Shown in pieces: positions 34,315-43,811 of a DNA stretch of 64,000 bases. Source of the DNA: Blattabacterium cuenoti (lineage in GTDB: Bacteria; Bacteroidota; Bacteroidia; Flavobacteriales; Blattabacteriaceae); contig NZ_CP059198.1 of the NCBI RefSeq assembly GCF_014251715.1, positions 186,001 through 250,000 on the forward strand, in the 5' to 3' direction. Under the pieces are notes generated by a model. That model was given only the letters and a program-made list of their open reading frames with translations. It had not been told where the DNA came from and made no database searches. Position 1 is the stretch's first letter, and every line of letters starts with the position of its first letter. The position numbers and the translations under genes are program-made.

Positions 34315-35079
34315 ATGAAAATTATTAGTTACAATATAAATGGAATTAGATCTGGTATAAATAAAGGATTATCTTATTGGATAAATATAATTAAACCAGA
34401 TATTTTATGTCTACAAGAAATAAAAGCTTTTCCTGAACAAATAAATACAAAAATTTTTGATAATTTAGGTTATCATCATTATTGGGAACCTTCTAAAATA
34501 AAAAAAGGATATAGTGGAGTAGGTATTTTATGTAAAAAAAAACCTATTGATGTAGAATATGGTATTGGGGTGGATACTATTGATAACGAAGGAAGAGTAT
34601 TACGTATAGATTTAAATAATTTATCGGTAATTAGTCTTTATATCCCATCAGGAAATGATATGAAAAATAGATTAGATTTTAAATTTTTTTTTATGAAAAA
34701 TTTTTTTTTACACATAAAAAAAATAAAAAATAAATTGAATAATCTTATCATTTGTGGAGATTATAATATTTGTCATCATGAAATAGATATTTATGATCCT
34801 ATTAAAAATCAAGAAATTTCAGGATTTTTACCAAAAGAAAGAAAGTGGATGACTAATTTTTTAGATCTAGGATTTGTAGATAGTTTTAGAAGTTATGTAA
34901 AAGAAGCACATCATTATAGTTGGTGGAGTTATCGTTATAATGCTAAAAAAAATAATAAAGGATGGAGAATTGATTATATTATGGTAAGTAGTTCTTTTAA
35001 AAGAAAAATAAAAAAAGCCTATTTATTACCTAATGTAAAATATTCGGATCATTGTCCTGTTGTTTTAGAATTGTATTAG
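34315..35079 (+). CDS. xth: Exodeoxyribonuclease III / AP endonuclease
   Basis: Base-excision repair nuclease of the EEP fold. The family start is MKIISYNINGIRSGINKG at 34315, giving 254 aa; the ATG at 34258 adds 19 unrelated residues. Catalytic motifs are LCLQEIKAFP near residue 35 (Glu), IICGDYNICH near 145 (Asp, Asn), GWRIDYIMVS near 221 and SDHCPVVLEL at the end (Asp-His). It is divergent from hisG and followed by tRNA-Lys on the opposite strand. Confidence 0.95.
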   Translation: MKIISYNINGIRSGINKGLSYWINIIKPDILCLQEIKAFPEQINTKIFDNLGYHHYWEPSKIKKGYSGVGILCKKKPIDVEYGIGVDTIDNEGRVLRIDLNNLSVISLYIPSGNDMKNRLDFKFFFMKNFFLHIKKIKNKLNNLIICGDYNICHHEIDIYDPIKNQEISGFLPKERKWMTNFLDLGFVDSFRSYVKEAHHYSWWSYRYNAKKNNKGWRIDYIMVSSSFKRKIKKAYLLPNVKYSDHCPVVLELY

Positions 35080-35103
35080 AAATTTTTTAATAATTAATTA
35101 AAT

Positions 35104-35175
35104 GACCTGACTGGGATTCGAACCCAGGGCCCTTACATTAAAAGTGTAATGCTCTACCAGCTGAGCTATCAGGTC
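35104..35175 (-). tRNA. tRNA-Lys (anticodon TTT)
   Basis: A 72-nt cloverleaf folds cleanly: acceptor GACCTGA with TCAGGTC, D stem GCTC/GAGC, anticodon stem TTACA/TGTAA with loop CTTTTAA (anticodon TTT), and T stem CTGGG/CCCAG with loop TTCGAAT. CCA is not encoded. It reads toward xth. Confidence 0.98.
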
Positions 35176-35220
35176 TAAATCTATGTTATTGAGCAAATAT
35201 ACTATAATTTTTATGTTTTT

Positions 35221-35742
35221 ATGAAAATCACTTTAGTAGGATATATGGGAAGTGGAAAAACTTCTATAGGAGAAATGTTATCTAAACAATTAAATTTAGA
35301 TTTTTATGATTTAGATTCCCTTATTGTTGAAAAGGAAAAAGATTCTATTTATAATCTTTTTAAGAAAAAAGGGGAACTCTATTTTAGAAAAATGGAACAT
35401 ATTATGCTAAAAAAAATATTAAAAAATAAAAATAAGTATGTGTTATCCTTAGGTGGAGGGACTCCTTGTTTTTATAACAATATTGATTTAGTTAATCAAT
35501 ATTCAAAAACATTTTATTTAAAAATGGATAGTTTTACTTTATTGAAAAGATTATTTTTAGAAAAAAAAACAAGACCTTTAATTTCTCATTTATCTAAAAA
35601 TGAATTATTTATATTTATAATAAAACATTTATCAAAAAGAATATATTTTTATGAAAAATCTCATAAAAATATATATATAGGTGAAAAATCTAAAAATGAT
35701 ATAGTTAAAGAAATTATTTATAATGGAAAAGGAAAAAATTGA
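35221..35742 (+). CDS. aroK: Shikimate kinase
   Basis: Phosphorylates shikimate in the aromatic pathway. The P-loop is GYMGSGKTSIGEML at residues 7-20. The shikimate-binding DLDSLIVEKE is near 33, YFRKMEH near 56, and SLGGGTPC near 78. Length, 173 aa, is typical. Its product feeds AroA (58304) and ultimately the trp operon here. The 3' end overlaps tilS by 20 nt. Confidence 0.95.
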   Translation: MKITLVGYMGSGKTSIGEMLSKQLNLDFYDLDSLIVEKEKDSIYNLFKKKGELYFRKMEHIMLKKILKNKNKYVLSLGGGTPCFYNNIDLVNQYSKTFYLKMDSFTLLKRLFLEKKTRPLISHLSKNELFIFIIKHLSKRIYFYEKSHKNIYIGEKSKNDIVKEIIYNGKGKN

Positions 35743-37057
35743 TCATGTTTTTTTAGAAAAAATTATAAAAAATTTTTCATTTGAAATAACAAAAAAAATA
35801 TGTGTTGCTGTAAGTGGAGGATTGGATAGTATGGTTCTTATCAATTTATTACTTGAGATCCCCAATATTGATTTGGTAGTAGCTCATTGTAATTTTACAT
35901 TAAGAAATAAAGAGTCTGATGAAGATGAAATTTTTATAAAAAATTTTTGTATTAAAAAAAATATAATATGTCATATTAAAAGATTTGATACTTTATCTTT
36001 TTCTAAGAAAAATAAGTTGTCTATACAAATGGCGGCTAGAAAACTTAGATATGATTGGTTTACAGAATTATTAAAAATATATTCATATGAATATATTGTT
36101 CTTGGACATCATTTGAATGATACTATCGAAACTTTTTTTATTAATATTTTTAGGGGAACTGGTATTAAGGGTTTGTTGGGTATTCCAAAAAAAAATAAAA
36201 AATTTATCCGTCCTCTTTATAATTTTACAAAAAAAGAAATTTTGCACTATGCTACAATAAAAAATATTAAATGGAGATTGGATAGTAGCAATAAAGAAAT
36301 TAAATATTTAAGAAATAAAATTCGCTTTTTTTTATCTAAATTTTCCTATTTTTCATCATCTTTTGATAAGGGGGTTCAAAAAACGATAAATTATCTTCAT
36401 GATGAAAATTTTTTAATAGAAAAAGAAATAGATAAAAAATATCGTAAAATTACAGTAGAAAAAAAAGAAAATCCATTTTTTTGGAAAATAGAATGTAAAG
36501 AAATAGAAAAATTGAACCCTTTATCTTTTTATTTATTTAAATTATTTTCTCCATATGGATTTTATGATATTAATGGGTTAAAACATCTTATAAACGCACA
36601 ATCTGGAAAATTACTTCTATCAAAAAAATATCGTATTATTAAAAATAGAAATGATTGGATTGTTATATCCAATCATTTCTATTTGGTAAATAAAAATAAA
36701 ATTTATATAATACAAAATATAGAAAATAGGGATTTTTTACCTATTGATATAAAATTTTTTTTGGATCCAAAGAAAGAAACAAAAAAAAAAATGTTTTTTA
36801 TAGATTTTGATAAAATAAAATTTCCATTATTATTAAGAACATGGAGAAAAGGTGATTTTTTTGTTCCTTTCAATATGAAAGGAACAAAAAAATTAAGTAA
36901 ATATTATAAAGAAAAAAAATTTTCTCTTTTAGAAAAAGAACAAATATGGTTATTAATTAATGGAAATGGATATATTATTTTTATTATAGGAAATCGTTTA
37001 GATGATAGATTTAAAGTTACAGAAAAAACAAAAAAAATATTAGGTATAAAAATATAA
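35723..37057 (+). CDS. tilS: tRNA(Ile)-lysidine synthetase
   Basis: Makes lysidine at C34 of the AUA-reading tRNA-Ile. The ATP PP-loop is CVAVSGGLDSMVLINLL near residue 27. VVAHCNFTLRNKESDEDE and LGHHLNDTIETFFINIFRGT are further family motifs. The 444-aa length includes the C-terminal tRNA-binding domain (LLRTWRKGDFFVPFNMKGTK). It should be essential in a genome so rich in ATA codons. It overlaps aroK by 20 nt. Confidence 0.95.
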   Translation: MEKEKIDHVFLEKIIKNFSFEITKKICVAVSGGLDSMVLINLLLEIPNIDLVVAHCNFTLRNKESDEDEIFIKNFCIKKNIICHIKRFDTLSFSKKNKLSIQMAARKLRYDWFTELLKIYSYEYIVLGHHLNDTIETFFINIFRGTGIKGLLGIPKKNKKFIRPLYNFTKKEILHYATIKNIKWRLDSSNKEIKYLRNKIRFFLSKFSYFSSSFDKGVQKTINYLHDENFLIEKEIDKKYRKITVEKKENPFFWKIECKEIEKLNPLSFYLFKLFSPYGFYDINGLKHLINAQSGKLLLSKKYRIIKNRNDWIVISNHFYLVNKNKIYIIQNIENRDFLPIDIKFFLDPKKETKKKMFFIDFDKIKFPLLLRTWRKGDFFVPFNMKGTKKLSKYYKEKKFSLLEKEQIWLLINGNGYIIFIIGNRLDDRFKVTEKTKKILGIKI

Positions 37058-37132
37058 TTTAGTTATTTACTATTAATATTACAATTTCAATTAATATTTT
37101 TTTAATTTTGAAAAGAATTAGTTGTTATATTT

Positions 37133-38200
37133 ATGAAAATACACAATTTCAATGCAGGCCCTTCTGTTTTACCAAAAGAAGTTGTTATAAAATCAGCAAA
37201 ATCTGTCATTGATTTTAATGAATCTGGATTATCTTTACTTGAAATATCTCATAGAAGTATAGATTTTTTAGAAATAATTGAAAAAACTATTAGTTTAGTA
37301 AAACGTATTATGAATTTAAATGATGATTATGCTATTTTGTTTCTTCAAGGAGGAGCTACATTACAATTTGCAATGGTTCCATATAATTTAATGAATAAAC
37401 AAGCCGCTTATTTAGATACAGGATTTTGGTCAAAAAATGCTATTAAGGAAGCAAAAAAATTTGGAAAAGTAAAAATTTTATTTTCCGGTAAAAATAATAA
37501 TTATACATATATATCAAAAAATTATAAAATTCCATATAATGTGGATTATTTTCATTGCACATCTAATAACACAATTGTTGGAACACAAATGAAAATATTC
37601 CCTAAAACCTCTATTCCAATAATTTGTGATATGTCTTCCGATATTTTTAGTAGAAAATTAAATTTTTGTCAATTCAGTTTAATTTATGCTTCTGCACAAA
37701 AAAATGTTAGTTCTGCAGGAATGACTATTGTTATTGTGAAAAAAGATATTTTAGGAAAAATTAAAAGAAATATTCCTTCATATATGGATTATAAAATTCA
37801 TATACAAAATAATAGTATTTTGAATACTCCAAATGTTTTTTCTATTTATACTTCAATGTTAACTTTAGAATGGATAGAAAAAAAAGGAGGTCTTTCTTTT
37901 TTAGAAAAAAAAAATCAGTATAAAGCTAAATTATTATATAATGAAATAGATAAAAGTAATTTATTTGAAAATATAATACATAGAGATGATCGTTCTAATA
38001 TGAATGTTTCCTTTTTTTTAAAAGAAAAAAATTTAGAAAAAGAATTCAATAAAATGTGGAAAAAAGAAAATATTGTAGGATTGGATGGCCATAGATTTTT
38101 AGGAGGATATCGTGCAAGCATATATAATGCTCTACCATTAGAAAGTATTCAATTTTTAATTGAAATTATGAAAGAATTTGATAGAAAATTTTCATCATGA
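37133..38200 (+). CDS. serC: Phosphoserine aminotransferase
   Basis: PLP enzyme of serine synthesis, also usable in PLP synthesis. The family start is HNFNAGPSVLPKEVV. SGLSLLEISHRSIDFLEI lies near residue 31, LFLQGGATLQFAMVPYN near 70, and the PLP Lys in YASAQKNVSSAGMTIVIV near 189. VGLDGHRFLGGYRASIYNAL near the end is characteristic. Length, 355 aa, is standard. It is followed after 4 nt by yggS, another PLP protein. Confidence 0.95.
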   Translation: MKIHNFNAGPSVLPKEVVIKSAKSVIDFNESGLSLLEISHRSIDFLEIIEKTISLVKRIMNLNDDYAILFLQGGATLQFAMVPYNLMNKQAAYLDTGFWSKNAIKEAKKFGKVKILFSGKNNNYTYISKNYKIPYNVDYFHCTSNNTIVGTQMKIFPKTSIPIICDMSSDIFSRKLNFCQFSLIYASAQKNVSSAGMTIVIVKKDILGKIKRNIPSYMDYKIHIQNNSILNTPNVFSIYTSMLTLEWIEKKGGLSFLEKKNQYKAKLLYNEIDKSNLFENIIHRDDRSNMNVSFFLKEKNLEKEFNKMWKKENIVGLDGHRFLGGYRASIYNALPLESIQFLIEIMKEFDRKFSS

Positions 38201-38204
38201 CATA

Positions 38205-38861
38205 ATGAATTATATCGAAAATAAATTTTTTTCCATAAAAAAATTAATTCCAAAAAATATAGAAATTTTAGCAGTTTCTAAAAGTCAAGATATTTCTTAC
38301 ATAGAGAGGTTATATAAAATAGGACATAGAGATTTTGGAGAAAATTATGTTCAAGAAATGATAGAAAAATATAAAAAGTTACCAAAAGATATTCGTTGGC
38401 ATATGATTGGAAGAATTCAAAGTAATAAATTAAAATATATCATACCTTTTATTCATTTGATTCATAGTGTTCAAAATATGAAACAAATTGAAATAATAAA
38501 TAAAATAGCATTAAAATACAATAGAATTGTTCACTGTCTTTTACAAATAAAAATTGGGAATGAAGAAAGTAAATCAGGAATTACATCTCAAGAATCCTAT
38601 AAAATATTGGAAAGTGAAAATTATAAAATTATGAAAAATGTAAAAATAATAGGAATAATGGGAATGGCTTCTTTTCAAGAAGAAACAGAAATAAACAATG
38701 AATTTGTGTATTTGTGCAAATTATATAGAAAATTAAAAAATAAATATGGACATTATATACTTTCTATGGGAATGAGTAGAGATTATCACATAGCAATAAA
38801 ATATGGAAGTACAATTATTAGATTAGGAACTTCTATTTTTGGTGATAGAATAAAATTATAA
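38205..38861 (+). CDS. yggS: YggS-family PLP-binding protein
   Basis: Single-domain alanine-racemase-fold protein implicated in PLP homeostasis; it has no known catalytic activity. The PLP Lys is in ILAVSKSQDISYI near residue 25. RDFGENYVQEMIEKYKKLP and WHMIGRIQSNKLKYI are clear family motifs, with LSMGMSRDYHIAIKYGSTII and RLGTSIFGDR near the end. I prefer the start at 38205 (218 aa) because the ATG at 38178 lies inside serC. It converges on trpA with a 6-nt overlap. Confidence 0.92.
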   Translation: MNYIENKFFSIKKLIPKNIEILAVSKSQDISYIERLYKIGHRDFGENYVQEMIEKYKKLPKDIRWHMIGRIQSNKLKYIIPFIHLIHSVQNMKQIEIINKIALKYNRIVHCLLQIKIGNEESKSGITSQESYKILESENYKIMKNVKIIGIMGMASFQEETEINNEFVYLCKLYRKLKNKYGHYILSMGMSRDYHIAIKYGSTIIRLGTSIFGDRIKL

Positions 38862-39626
38862 AATAGATTTTATATATTTTTTTATACTTTCTTCCAATTT
38901 TTTCTCATTCAATGATTGAATAAAAGCACTTCCTATAATTCCTCCATTAGCATATTTACATGATAAATCAAAAGTTTTTTTATTTTTTATTCCGAATCCA
39001 ATTAATTTTGGAATATTTATTGATAATTTTTGTATACGTTCAAAAAAAGATATTTGTTCTTTTCCAAAGGTATTAACTTCTCCTGTTATAGAATTAGAAG
39101 AAACTAAATATAAAAAACCATCAGAAATTTTACTTAAAATGTAAATTCTAGATGAACTTGTTTGTGGAGTAATCAAAAATATCATAGATAATAAATATTT
39201 TTTAAACAATTTTTGATATTTTTTTAAAAAAATATCAAAAGGAAGATCTGGAAAAATTAATCCAGAAATGCCTGATTTTTTGCATTCTTTTAAAAATTTT
39301 TCTTCTCCAAATTGATAAAATTGATTATAATATCCCATAAGAATAATAGGAATTTTTATTTCTTTTTTTAATTTCTCTATTTGATAAAATAATAAAGAAA
39401 TATTCATCCCATTATTTAATGAAATTTTATTACTATTTTGAATCATCATCCCATCAGCTAAAGGATCAGAATATGGGATCCCAATCTCTATTAAATCCAC
39501 AGGAAGATCCTGCAAAGTTTGTATTATTTTCACTGTGCTATTGATATTAGGAAATCCAGCTGTGAAATAAATGCATAATATATTTTTATTTTTTTTTTTG
39601 AAAAAATTATGTATTTGGTTCATCAT
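38856..39626 (-). CDS. trpA: Tryptophan synthase alpha chain
   Basis: Cleaves indole-3-glycerol phosphate and channels indole to TrpB. The catalytic Glu is in DLIEIGIPYSDPLADG near residue 47, the catalytic Asp in GLIFPDLPFD near 127. The phosphate-binding LIGFGIKNKKTF is near 213. Length, 256 aa, is standard. It starts inside the end of trpB (20-nt overlap), consistent with coupled translation of the two subunits. Confidence 0.96.
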   Translation of the reverse strand: MMNQIHNFFKKKNKNILCIYFTAGFPNINSTVKIIQTLQDLPVDLIEIGIPYSDPLADGMMIQNSNKISLNNGMNISLLFYQIEKLKKEIKIPIILMGYYNQFYQFGEEKFLKECKKSGISGLIFPDLPFDIFLKKYQKLFKKYLLSMIFLITPQTSSSRIYILSKISDGFLYLVSSNSITGEVNTFGKEQISFFERIQKLSINIPKLIGFGIKNKKTFDLSCKYANGGIIGSAFIQSLNEKKLEESIKKYIKSIL

Positions 39627-40809
39627 TTAAATATTTAGTAAAAAATTTATCATAGATATTAATATCTTTATCTCCTCTTCCGGATAAAGTAACAATAACT
39701 ATATCTTTTTTTTTAAAAGGAATATTTTTTAATGAAGCTAATGCATGAGCACTTTCTAAAGCAGGAATGATCCCTTCTAATCTTATCAATTCATATCCTG
39801 CTTTCAAAGCTTCTTCATCTGTAGAATGTAAAAAAACTACACGTTTTTTTACAAAAAGATTAGAAAACATAGGACCTATTCCTGGATAATCTAATCCAGG
39901 AGATATAGAATGTGCAGGAATAACTTGACCATCTTTATTCTGTAAAAGCATTGTCATGCTCCCATGTAATATTCCTTTAGAACCGCAGTGAATAGATGCA
40001 GCTGTTTTTTTTGTTTTTACACCTAATCCTGCTGCTTCTACGGCTATGAGATTTACAGAGGAATCATCTAAAAAATGATAAAAAGATCCTGCTGCGTTAC
40101 TACCTCCTCCTATACAAGCAATGACATAATTAGGAAAAGTAGATTCTTCTTTTTCTTTTAATTGTATTTTAATTTCTTCACTAATAACAGATTGAATATC
40201 TGCTACCATTTGAGGATAAGGATGTGGTCCAACAGTAGAACCTATTAAATAATAACTTTTTGGATGTCCAATCCAATAACGAATAGCTTCATTAACTGCA
40301 TCTTTAAGCGTTTTATTTCCACTAGTAACCGGAATAATTTTGGCTCCAAGAGATTTCATTCTAAGAACATTGGAATATTGACGATGGATATCTATTTCTC
40401 CCATAAAAATAATACATTCTAAATCCATTAACGCACAAGTAGTAGCAGTTGCTACTCCATGTTGTCCAGCACCTGTTTCAGCAATAATATTTTTTTTTCC
40501 TAGTTTTTTTGCTAATAAAGCTTGACCGATGGTATTATTAATTTTATGCGATCCTGTATAATTTAAATCTTCTCTTTTAAGATATATTTTAGCTTTATAT
40601 TTATCTGAATATTTTTTACAAAAAAATAAAGGAGTAGGTCTACCTACATAATTTTTTAATATTTTTTTGTACAATTTTTTAAATTCAAAACTTGTAATAA
40701 ATTCTTTATATTTGCATTGTAATTCTGTTATGTTACTATGTAACATCTCAGGAATAAAAGCTCCTCCAAATTCTCCATAATATCCATTTTCGTCAGCAAA
40801 AAATTTCAT
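39607..40809 (-). CDS. trpB: Tryptophan synthase beta chain
   Basis: PLP enzyme that joins indole and serine to form Trp. The PLP Lys lies in DLNYTGSHKINNTIGQALLA near residue 90. AETGAGQHGVATATTCALM near 115 and the phosphate-binding ACIGGGSNAAGSFYHFLDD near 236 are typical. Length, 400 aa, is standard. It overlaps trpA by 20 nt and trpF by 4 nt. Confidence 0.97.
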   Translation of the reverse strand: MKFFADENGYYGEFGGAFIPEMLHSNITELQCKYKEFITSFEFKKLYKKILKNYVGRPTPLFFCKKYSDKYKAKIYLKREDLNYTGSHKINNTIGQALLAKKLGKKNIIAETGAGQHGVATATTCALMDLECIIFMGEIDIHRQYSNVLRMKSLGAKIIPVTSGNKTLKDAVNEAIRYWIGHPKSYYLIGSTVGPHPYPQMVADIQSVISEEIKIQLKEKEESTFPNYVIACIGGGSNAAGSFYHFLDDSSVNLIAVEAAGLGVKTKKTAASIHCGSKGILHGSMTMLLQNKDGQVIPAHSISPGLDYPGIGPMFSNLFVKKRVVFLHSTDEEALKAGYELIRLEGIIPALESAHALASLKNIPFKKKDIVIVTLSGRGDKDINIYDKFFTKYLNDEPNT

Positions 40810-41432
40810 AATTTTCTTATTCTTTTTATAAAAGTATTTAACAATACACTATTTTTTTCTCCTGGACTAATCTCAAATTGACTATTCACATCTATTCCAT
40901 ACATTTTTGTATGGGAAAAATTTTTTATTTTATTAAAATCTTTTATTCCAATTCCTCCACTTAAAAAAAATGGAATTTTAAAATTATACTCATAAAGTTT
41001 TTCCCATCTAAATTTTTTACCACTACCTCCATAGGTAATTGTTTTATTATCAAATAAAAAATAAGTACAATAAGGAATATAATCTACAACTTTATGAAAA
41101 GAGAAAAAATCATCTATACTAAAACTTTTAATTAATTTTAATCCTTTTTTAAATAATTTTTCACAAAAAAAAGGACTTTCTGTTCCATGTAATTGAATAA
41201 AATCCAATTTATTTTTATTATTTATTTTCAATATATTTTTTTCTGATTCATTTACGAAAACTCCAGTTTTAAATATTTTTTTTGTTATTGTTGGAGCAAT
41301 AAAATCGAAACCTACGAATCTAGGAGAAGGAGAATAAAATATAAAACCCATAAAATCAGGTAATAAATCGGAAATATTTTGTATACTAAATTTTATTCCG
41401 CATATTTTTATTTTTAATGATTGGTTTTTCAT
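40806..41432 (-). CDS. trpF: Phosphoribosylanthranilate isomerase
   Basis: Amadori isomerase of Trp synthesis. The catalytic Cys is in LKIKICGIKFS near residue 11, the Asp in YFLFDNKTITYGGSGKKFRW near 127. PFFLSGGIGIKDFNKI near 158 binds phosphate, and YGIDVNSQFEISPGEKN closes the barrel. Length, 208 aa, is normal. It is a stand-alone gene, not fused to trpC, and overlaps both neighbours by 4 nt. Confidence 0.95.
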   Translation of the reverse strand: MKNQSLKIKICGIKFSIQNISDLLPDFMGFIFYSPSPRFVGFDFIAPTITKKIFKTGVFVNESEKNILKINNKNKLDFIQLHGTESPFFCEKLFKKGLKLIKSFSIDDFFSFHKVVDYIPYCTYFLFDNKTITYGGSGKKFRWEKLYEYNFKIPFFLSGGIGIKDFNKIKNFSHTKMYGIDVNSQFEISPGEKNSVLLNTFIKRIRKL

Positions 41433-42229
41433 TTGGATGAATTGATTAATTTTAACAAAGATTCTATAAAATTTTTACAGATTTTACCAGGATTTTTATT
41501 TTTCATAAAATATTCTCCAATTAAAAAACCTCTAAATCCCCATTTTTTTAATTTAAAAATGTGATTAACATTGCTTATTCCACTTTCTGCAATTTTTATA
41601 TAATTATCAGGAATTTTTGAAAATAATTTCAAACAATTATTATGATTTACTATAAAGGTCCGTAAATTTCTATTATTAATTCCTATTATATCTAAATTTT
41701 CTGTTATTTTATCTATTTCAAATTCATTATGAATTTCAAGAATAACTTCTAAATTCAAATTTTTAGCAATTTTTGAAAAATTTTTTATTTGATTTTTAGA
41801 AAGAATTGCCGCAATCAACAAAATAACATCTGCTCCTATAGATTTAGATTCTATAATTTGATATTCATTAATGATAAAATCTTTTCTTAAGATAGGAAGA
41901 GAAACTATAGAACGCGATTTTTTTAAATTTTCATTTTTTCCAGAAAAAAAATTCTTATCTGTAAGAATTGATATCCCACTTACTCCTGCCTGTTGATAAT
42001 CTTTAACTACTTTTTCTACTGAAACGCTGTTATTAATAATTCCTTTAGATGGAGATTTTGATTTAAATTCCGCAATAATACCAATATCACTTTTTTTTAT
42101 ATTTTCAACTAAAGAAAAAGTTTTTCTATTGAAAAAAAGACTATTTTCTAATTTTTTTATGGGATAAAAAATTTTTTTATTGGATATTTCTTTTTGTTTT
42201 ACAGATATAATTTTATCAAGAATATTCAT
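41429..42229 (-). CDS. trpC: Indole-3-glycerol phosphate synthase
   Basis: Closes the indole ring in Trp synthesis. The start MNILDKIISVKQKEI, the catalytic IIAEFKSKSPSKGI near residue 50 (Glu, Lys) and ISILTDKNFFSG near 86 match the family. LRKDFIINEYQIIESKSIGA near 115 and the phosphate-binding IAESGIS near 215 follow. Length, 266 aa, is standard. It overlaps trpD and trpF by 4 nt each. Confidence 0.96.
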   Translation of the reverse strand: MNILDKIISVKQKEISNKKIFYPIKKLENSLFFNRKTFSLVENIKKSDIGIIAEFKSKSPSKGIINNSVSVEKVVKDYQQAGVSGISILTDKNFFSGKNENLKKSRSIVSLPILRKDFIINEYQIIESKSIGADVILLIAAILSKNQIKNFSKIAKNLNLEVILEIHNEFEIDKITENLDIIGINNRNLRTFIVNHNNCLKLFSKIPDNYIKIAESGISNVNHIFKLKKWGFRGFLIGEYFMKNKNPGKICKNFIESLLKLINSSK

Positions 42230-43224
42230 AATTTTAATAATTTTTTAAGAATATTCTTAGCTTTTCCACTTTTTAAAGAACGTTTTGCTTTTTCATAATT
42301 ATTTTCATAACTATCTTTGTTTAATAGACTTAATGCAAATGTCGCGTTTGTTAAAACAACTTTATTTTGAGCAATAGTCCCTTCTCCGGATAAAACATTA
42401 ATAAATATACGAATATTTTCTTCTGTATTTTTTCCTCCTTCTAATTCATAAGGATTTACTTTAATATTGTTTTCTCCTATTTCTAATTCTTCTATAGAAT
42501 AAAGTTGTTCTCCTTTTGGGGTATAACATTTTATATCACTAGTTAATGTTATTTCATCATATCCATCTAAACTATGTATTATCGCATAATTTTTTTTTGT
42601 ATTTTGATACATGTAATAATATATTCTTGCTAATTCTAAATTATTTACTCCTAATAATTGATTTCTTGGAGATCCTGGATTTAGTAATGGACCAAGTGTA
42701 TTAAAAATGGTTCGTACTCCTAATTTTTTTCTTGTTTTAGACATGGTATGTAACAATGGATGAAATATAGGTGCATGTAAATAACAAATACCTACTTTAT
42801 CTAATTGATTTTTTAAATTTTCTTCATTATTTGTAAAATGATATCCTAATCCTTTTAATATATTGGAAGATCCTGTGATAGAAGATGAACTAAAACTACC
42901 ATGCTTTATTACTTTTACTCCTGCCCCTGCTACTATAAAACATGCTAAAGTAGAGATATTAAAAGTATTTTTCCCATCTCCACCTGTTCCTACTATATCA
43001 ATAGCATTGAACTCTGTTAGATTTATTTTTATACATAATTCCATCATTGCTTGTTTAAAACCTCCTATTTCTTCTAAAGTCGGAGTTCTCATATTATATA
43101 TAGTGGCTATTGCAATAGCTTTATCTTGATTAATTTTTTCTTTTGATAATTCTATTATAAGATTTTTAGCTTCCTGTTTTGTTAGAGTTTTTTCTAAAAA
43201 AAGATATTCTAATATTTTTTTCAT
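42226..43224 (-). CDS. trpD: Anthranilate phosphoribosyltransferase
   Basis: Joins anthranilate to PRPP. The PRPP motif is DIVGTGGDGKNTFNISTLA near residue 75, with VIKHGSFSSSSITGSSN near 104 and FNTLGPLLNPGSPRNQLLGV near 163. I choose the start MKKILEYLFLEKTLTKQEAK at 43224, which gives 332 aa; the ATG at 43248 lies inside trpG. Even from 43224 the start is upstream of the last base of nothing essential: the trpG stop is at 43230, a 5-nt gap. Confidence 0.95.
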   Translation of the reverse strand: MKKILEYLFLEKTLTKQEAKNLIIELSKEKINQDKAIAIATIYNMRTPTLEEIGGFKQAMMELCIKINLTEFNAIDIVGTGGDGKNTFNISTLACFIVAGAGVKVIKHGSFSSSSITGSSNILKGLGYHFTNNEENLKNQLDKVGICYLHAPIFHPLLHTMSKTRKKLGVRTIFNTLGPLLNPGSPRNQLLGVNNLELARIYYYMYQNTKKNYAIIHSLDGYDEITLTSDIKCYTPKGEQLYSIEELEIGENNIKVNPYELEGGKNTEENIRIFINVLSGEGTIAQNKVVLTNATFALSLLNKDSYENNYEKAKRSLKSGKAKNILKKLLKL

Positions 43225-43229
43225 ACTTA

Positions 43230-43805
43230 TTATTCCATTTTCAGCCAATTATTTATTATTTTTTCCCCATATGGAGTTAAAATGGATTCTGGATGGAATT
43301 GTACACCACGTACATCATAAGATTTATGTCGTAAAGCCATAATTTCTCCTTTATCTCCAATTGCTGTAATCTGAAGTACTTCAGGAAAATTATGTGGAGA
43401 AATGATCCAAGAGTGATAACGTCCAACTTTTATCTCTCTAGGTAATTTTTGAAAAATAATTTCTTTTGAATCTACGATTTTAATAAAACTAGCTATTCCA
43501 TGATAAACTTCTTTTGTATTAAGAAGAGTAGCTCCAAATACTTCTCCTATAGCTTGTTGTCCTAAACAAACTCCCAAAATACTTTTAGTAGAGGCAAAAG
43601 TTTTTATTAAAGGTTTTAAAATATGTGCTTCATCAGGAATTCCAGGACCTGGAGAAAGAATAATTTTTTTGTACTTTTCAATATCAGACAATTTAATTTC
43701 ATTATTTCTAGATACTTGTACAGGATTTTTTGTTAATTTTTTTACAGCGTGAACAAGATTATAAGTAAAAGAATCGTAATTATCCAAAATTAGTATTTTA
43801 TTCAT
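43230..43805 (-). CDS. trpG: Anthranilate synthase, glutaminase component
   Basis: Class I amidotransferase that supplies ammonia to TrpE. The nucleophile Cys is in ILGVCLGQQAIGEVFG near residue 79, and the His-Glu dyad in VRGVQFHPESILTPYG near 169. LILDNYDSFTYNLVHAV at the start is diagnostic. Length, 191 aa, is standard, and it is not fused to trpD. It begins 6 nt after trpE. Confidence 0.97.
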   Translation of the reverse strand: MNKILILDNYDSFTYNLVHAVKKLTKNPVQVSRNNEIKLSDIEKYKKIILSPGPGIPDEAHILKPLIKTFASTKSILGVCLGQQAIGEVFGATLLNTKEVYHGIASFIKIVDSKEIIFQKLPREIKVGRYHSWIISPHNFPEVLQITAIGDKGEIMALRHKSYDVRGVQFHPESILTPYGEKIINNWLKME

Positions 43806-43811
43806 AAAACT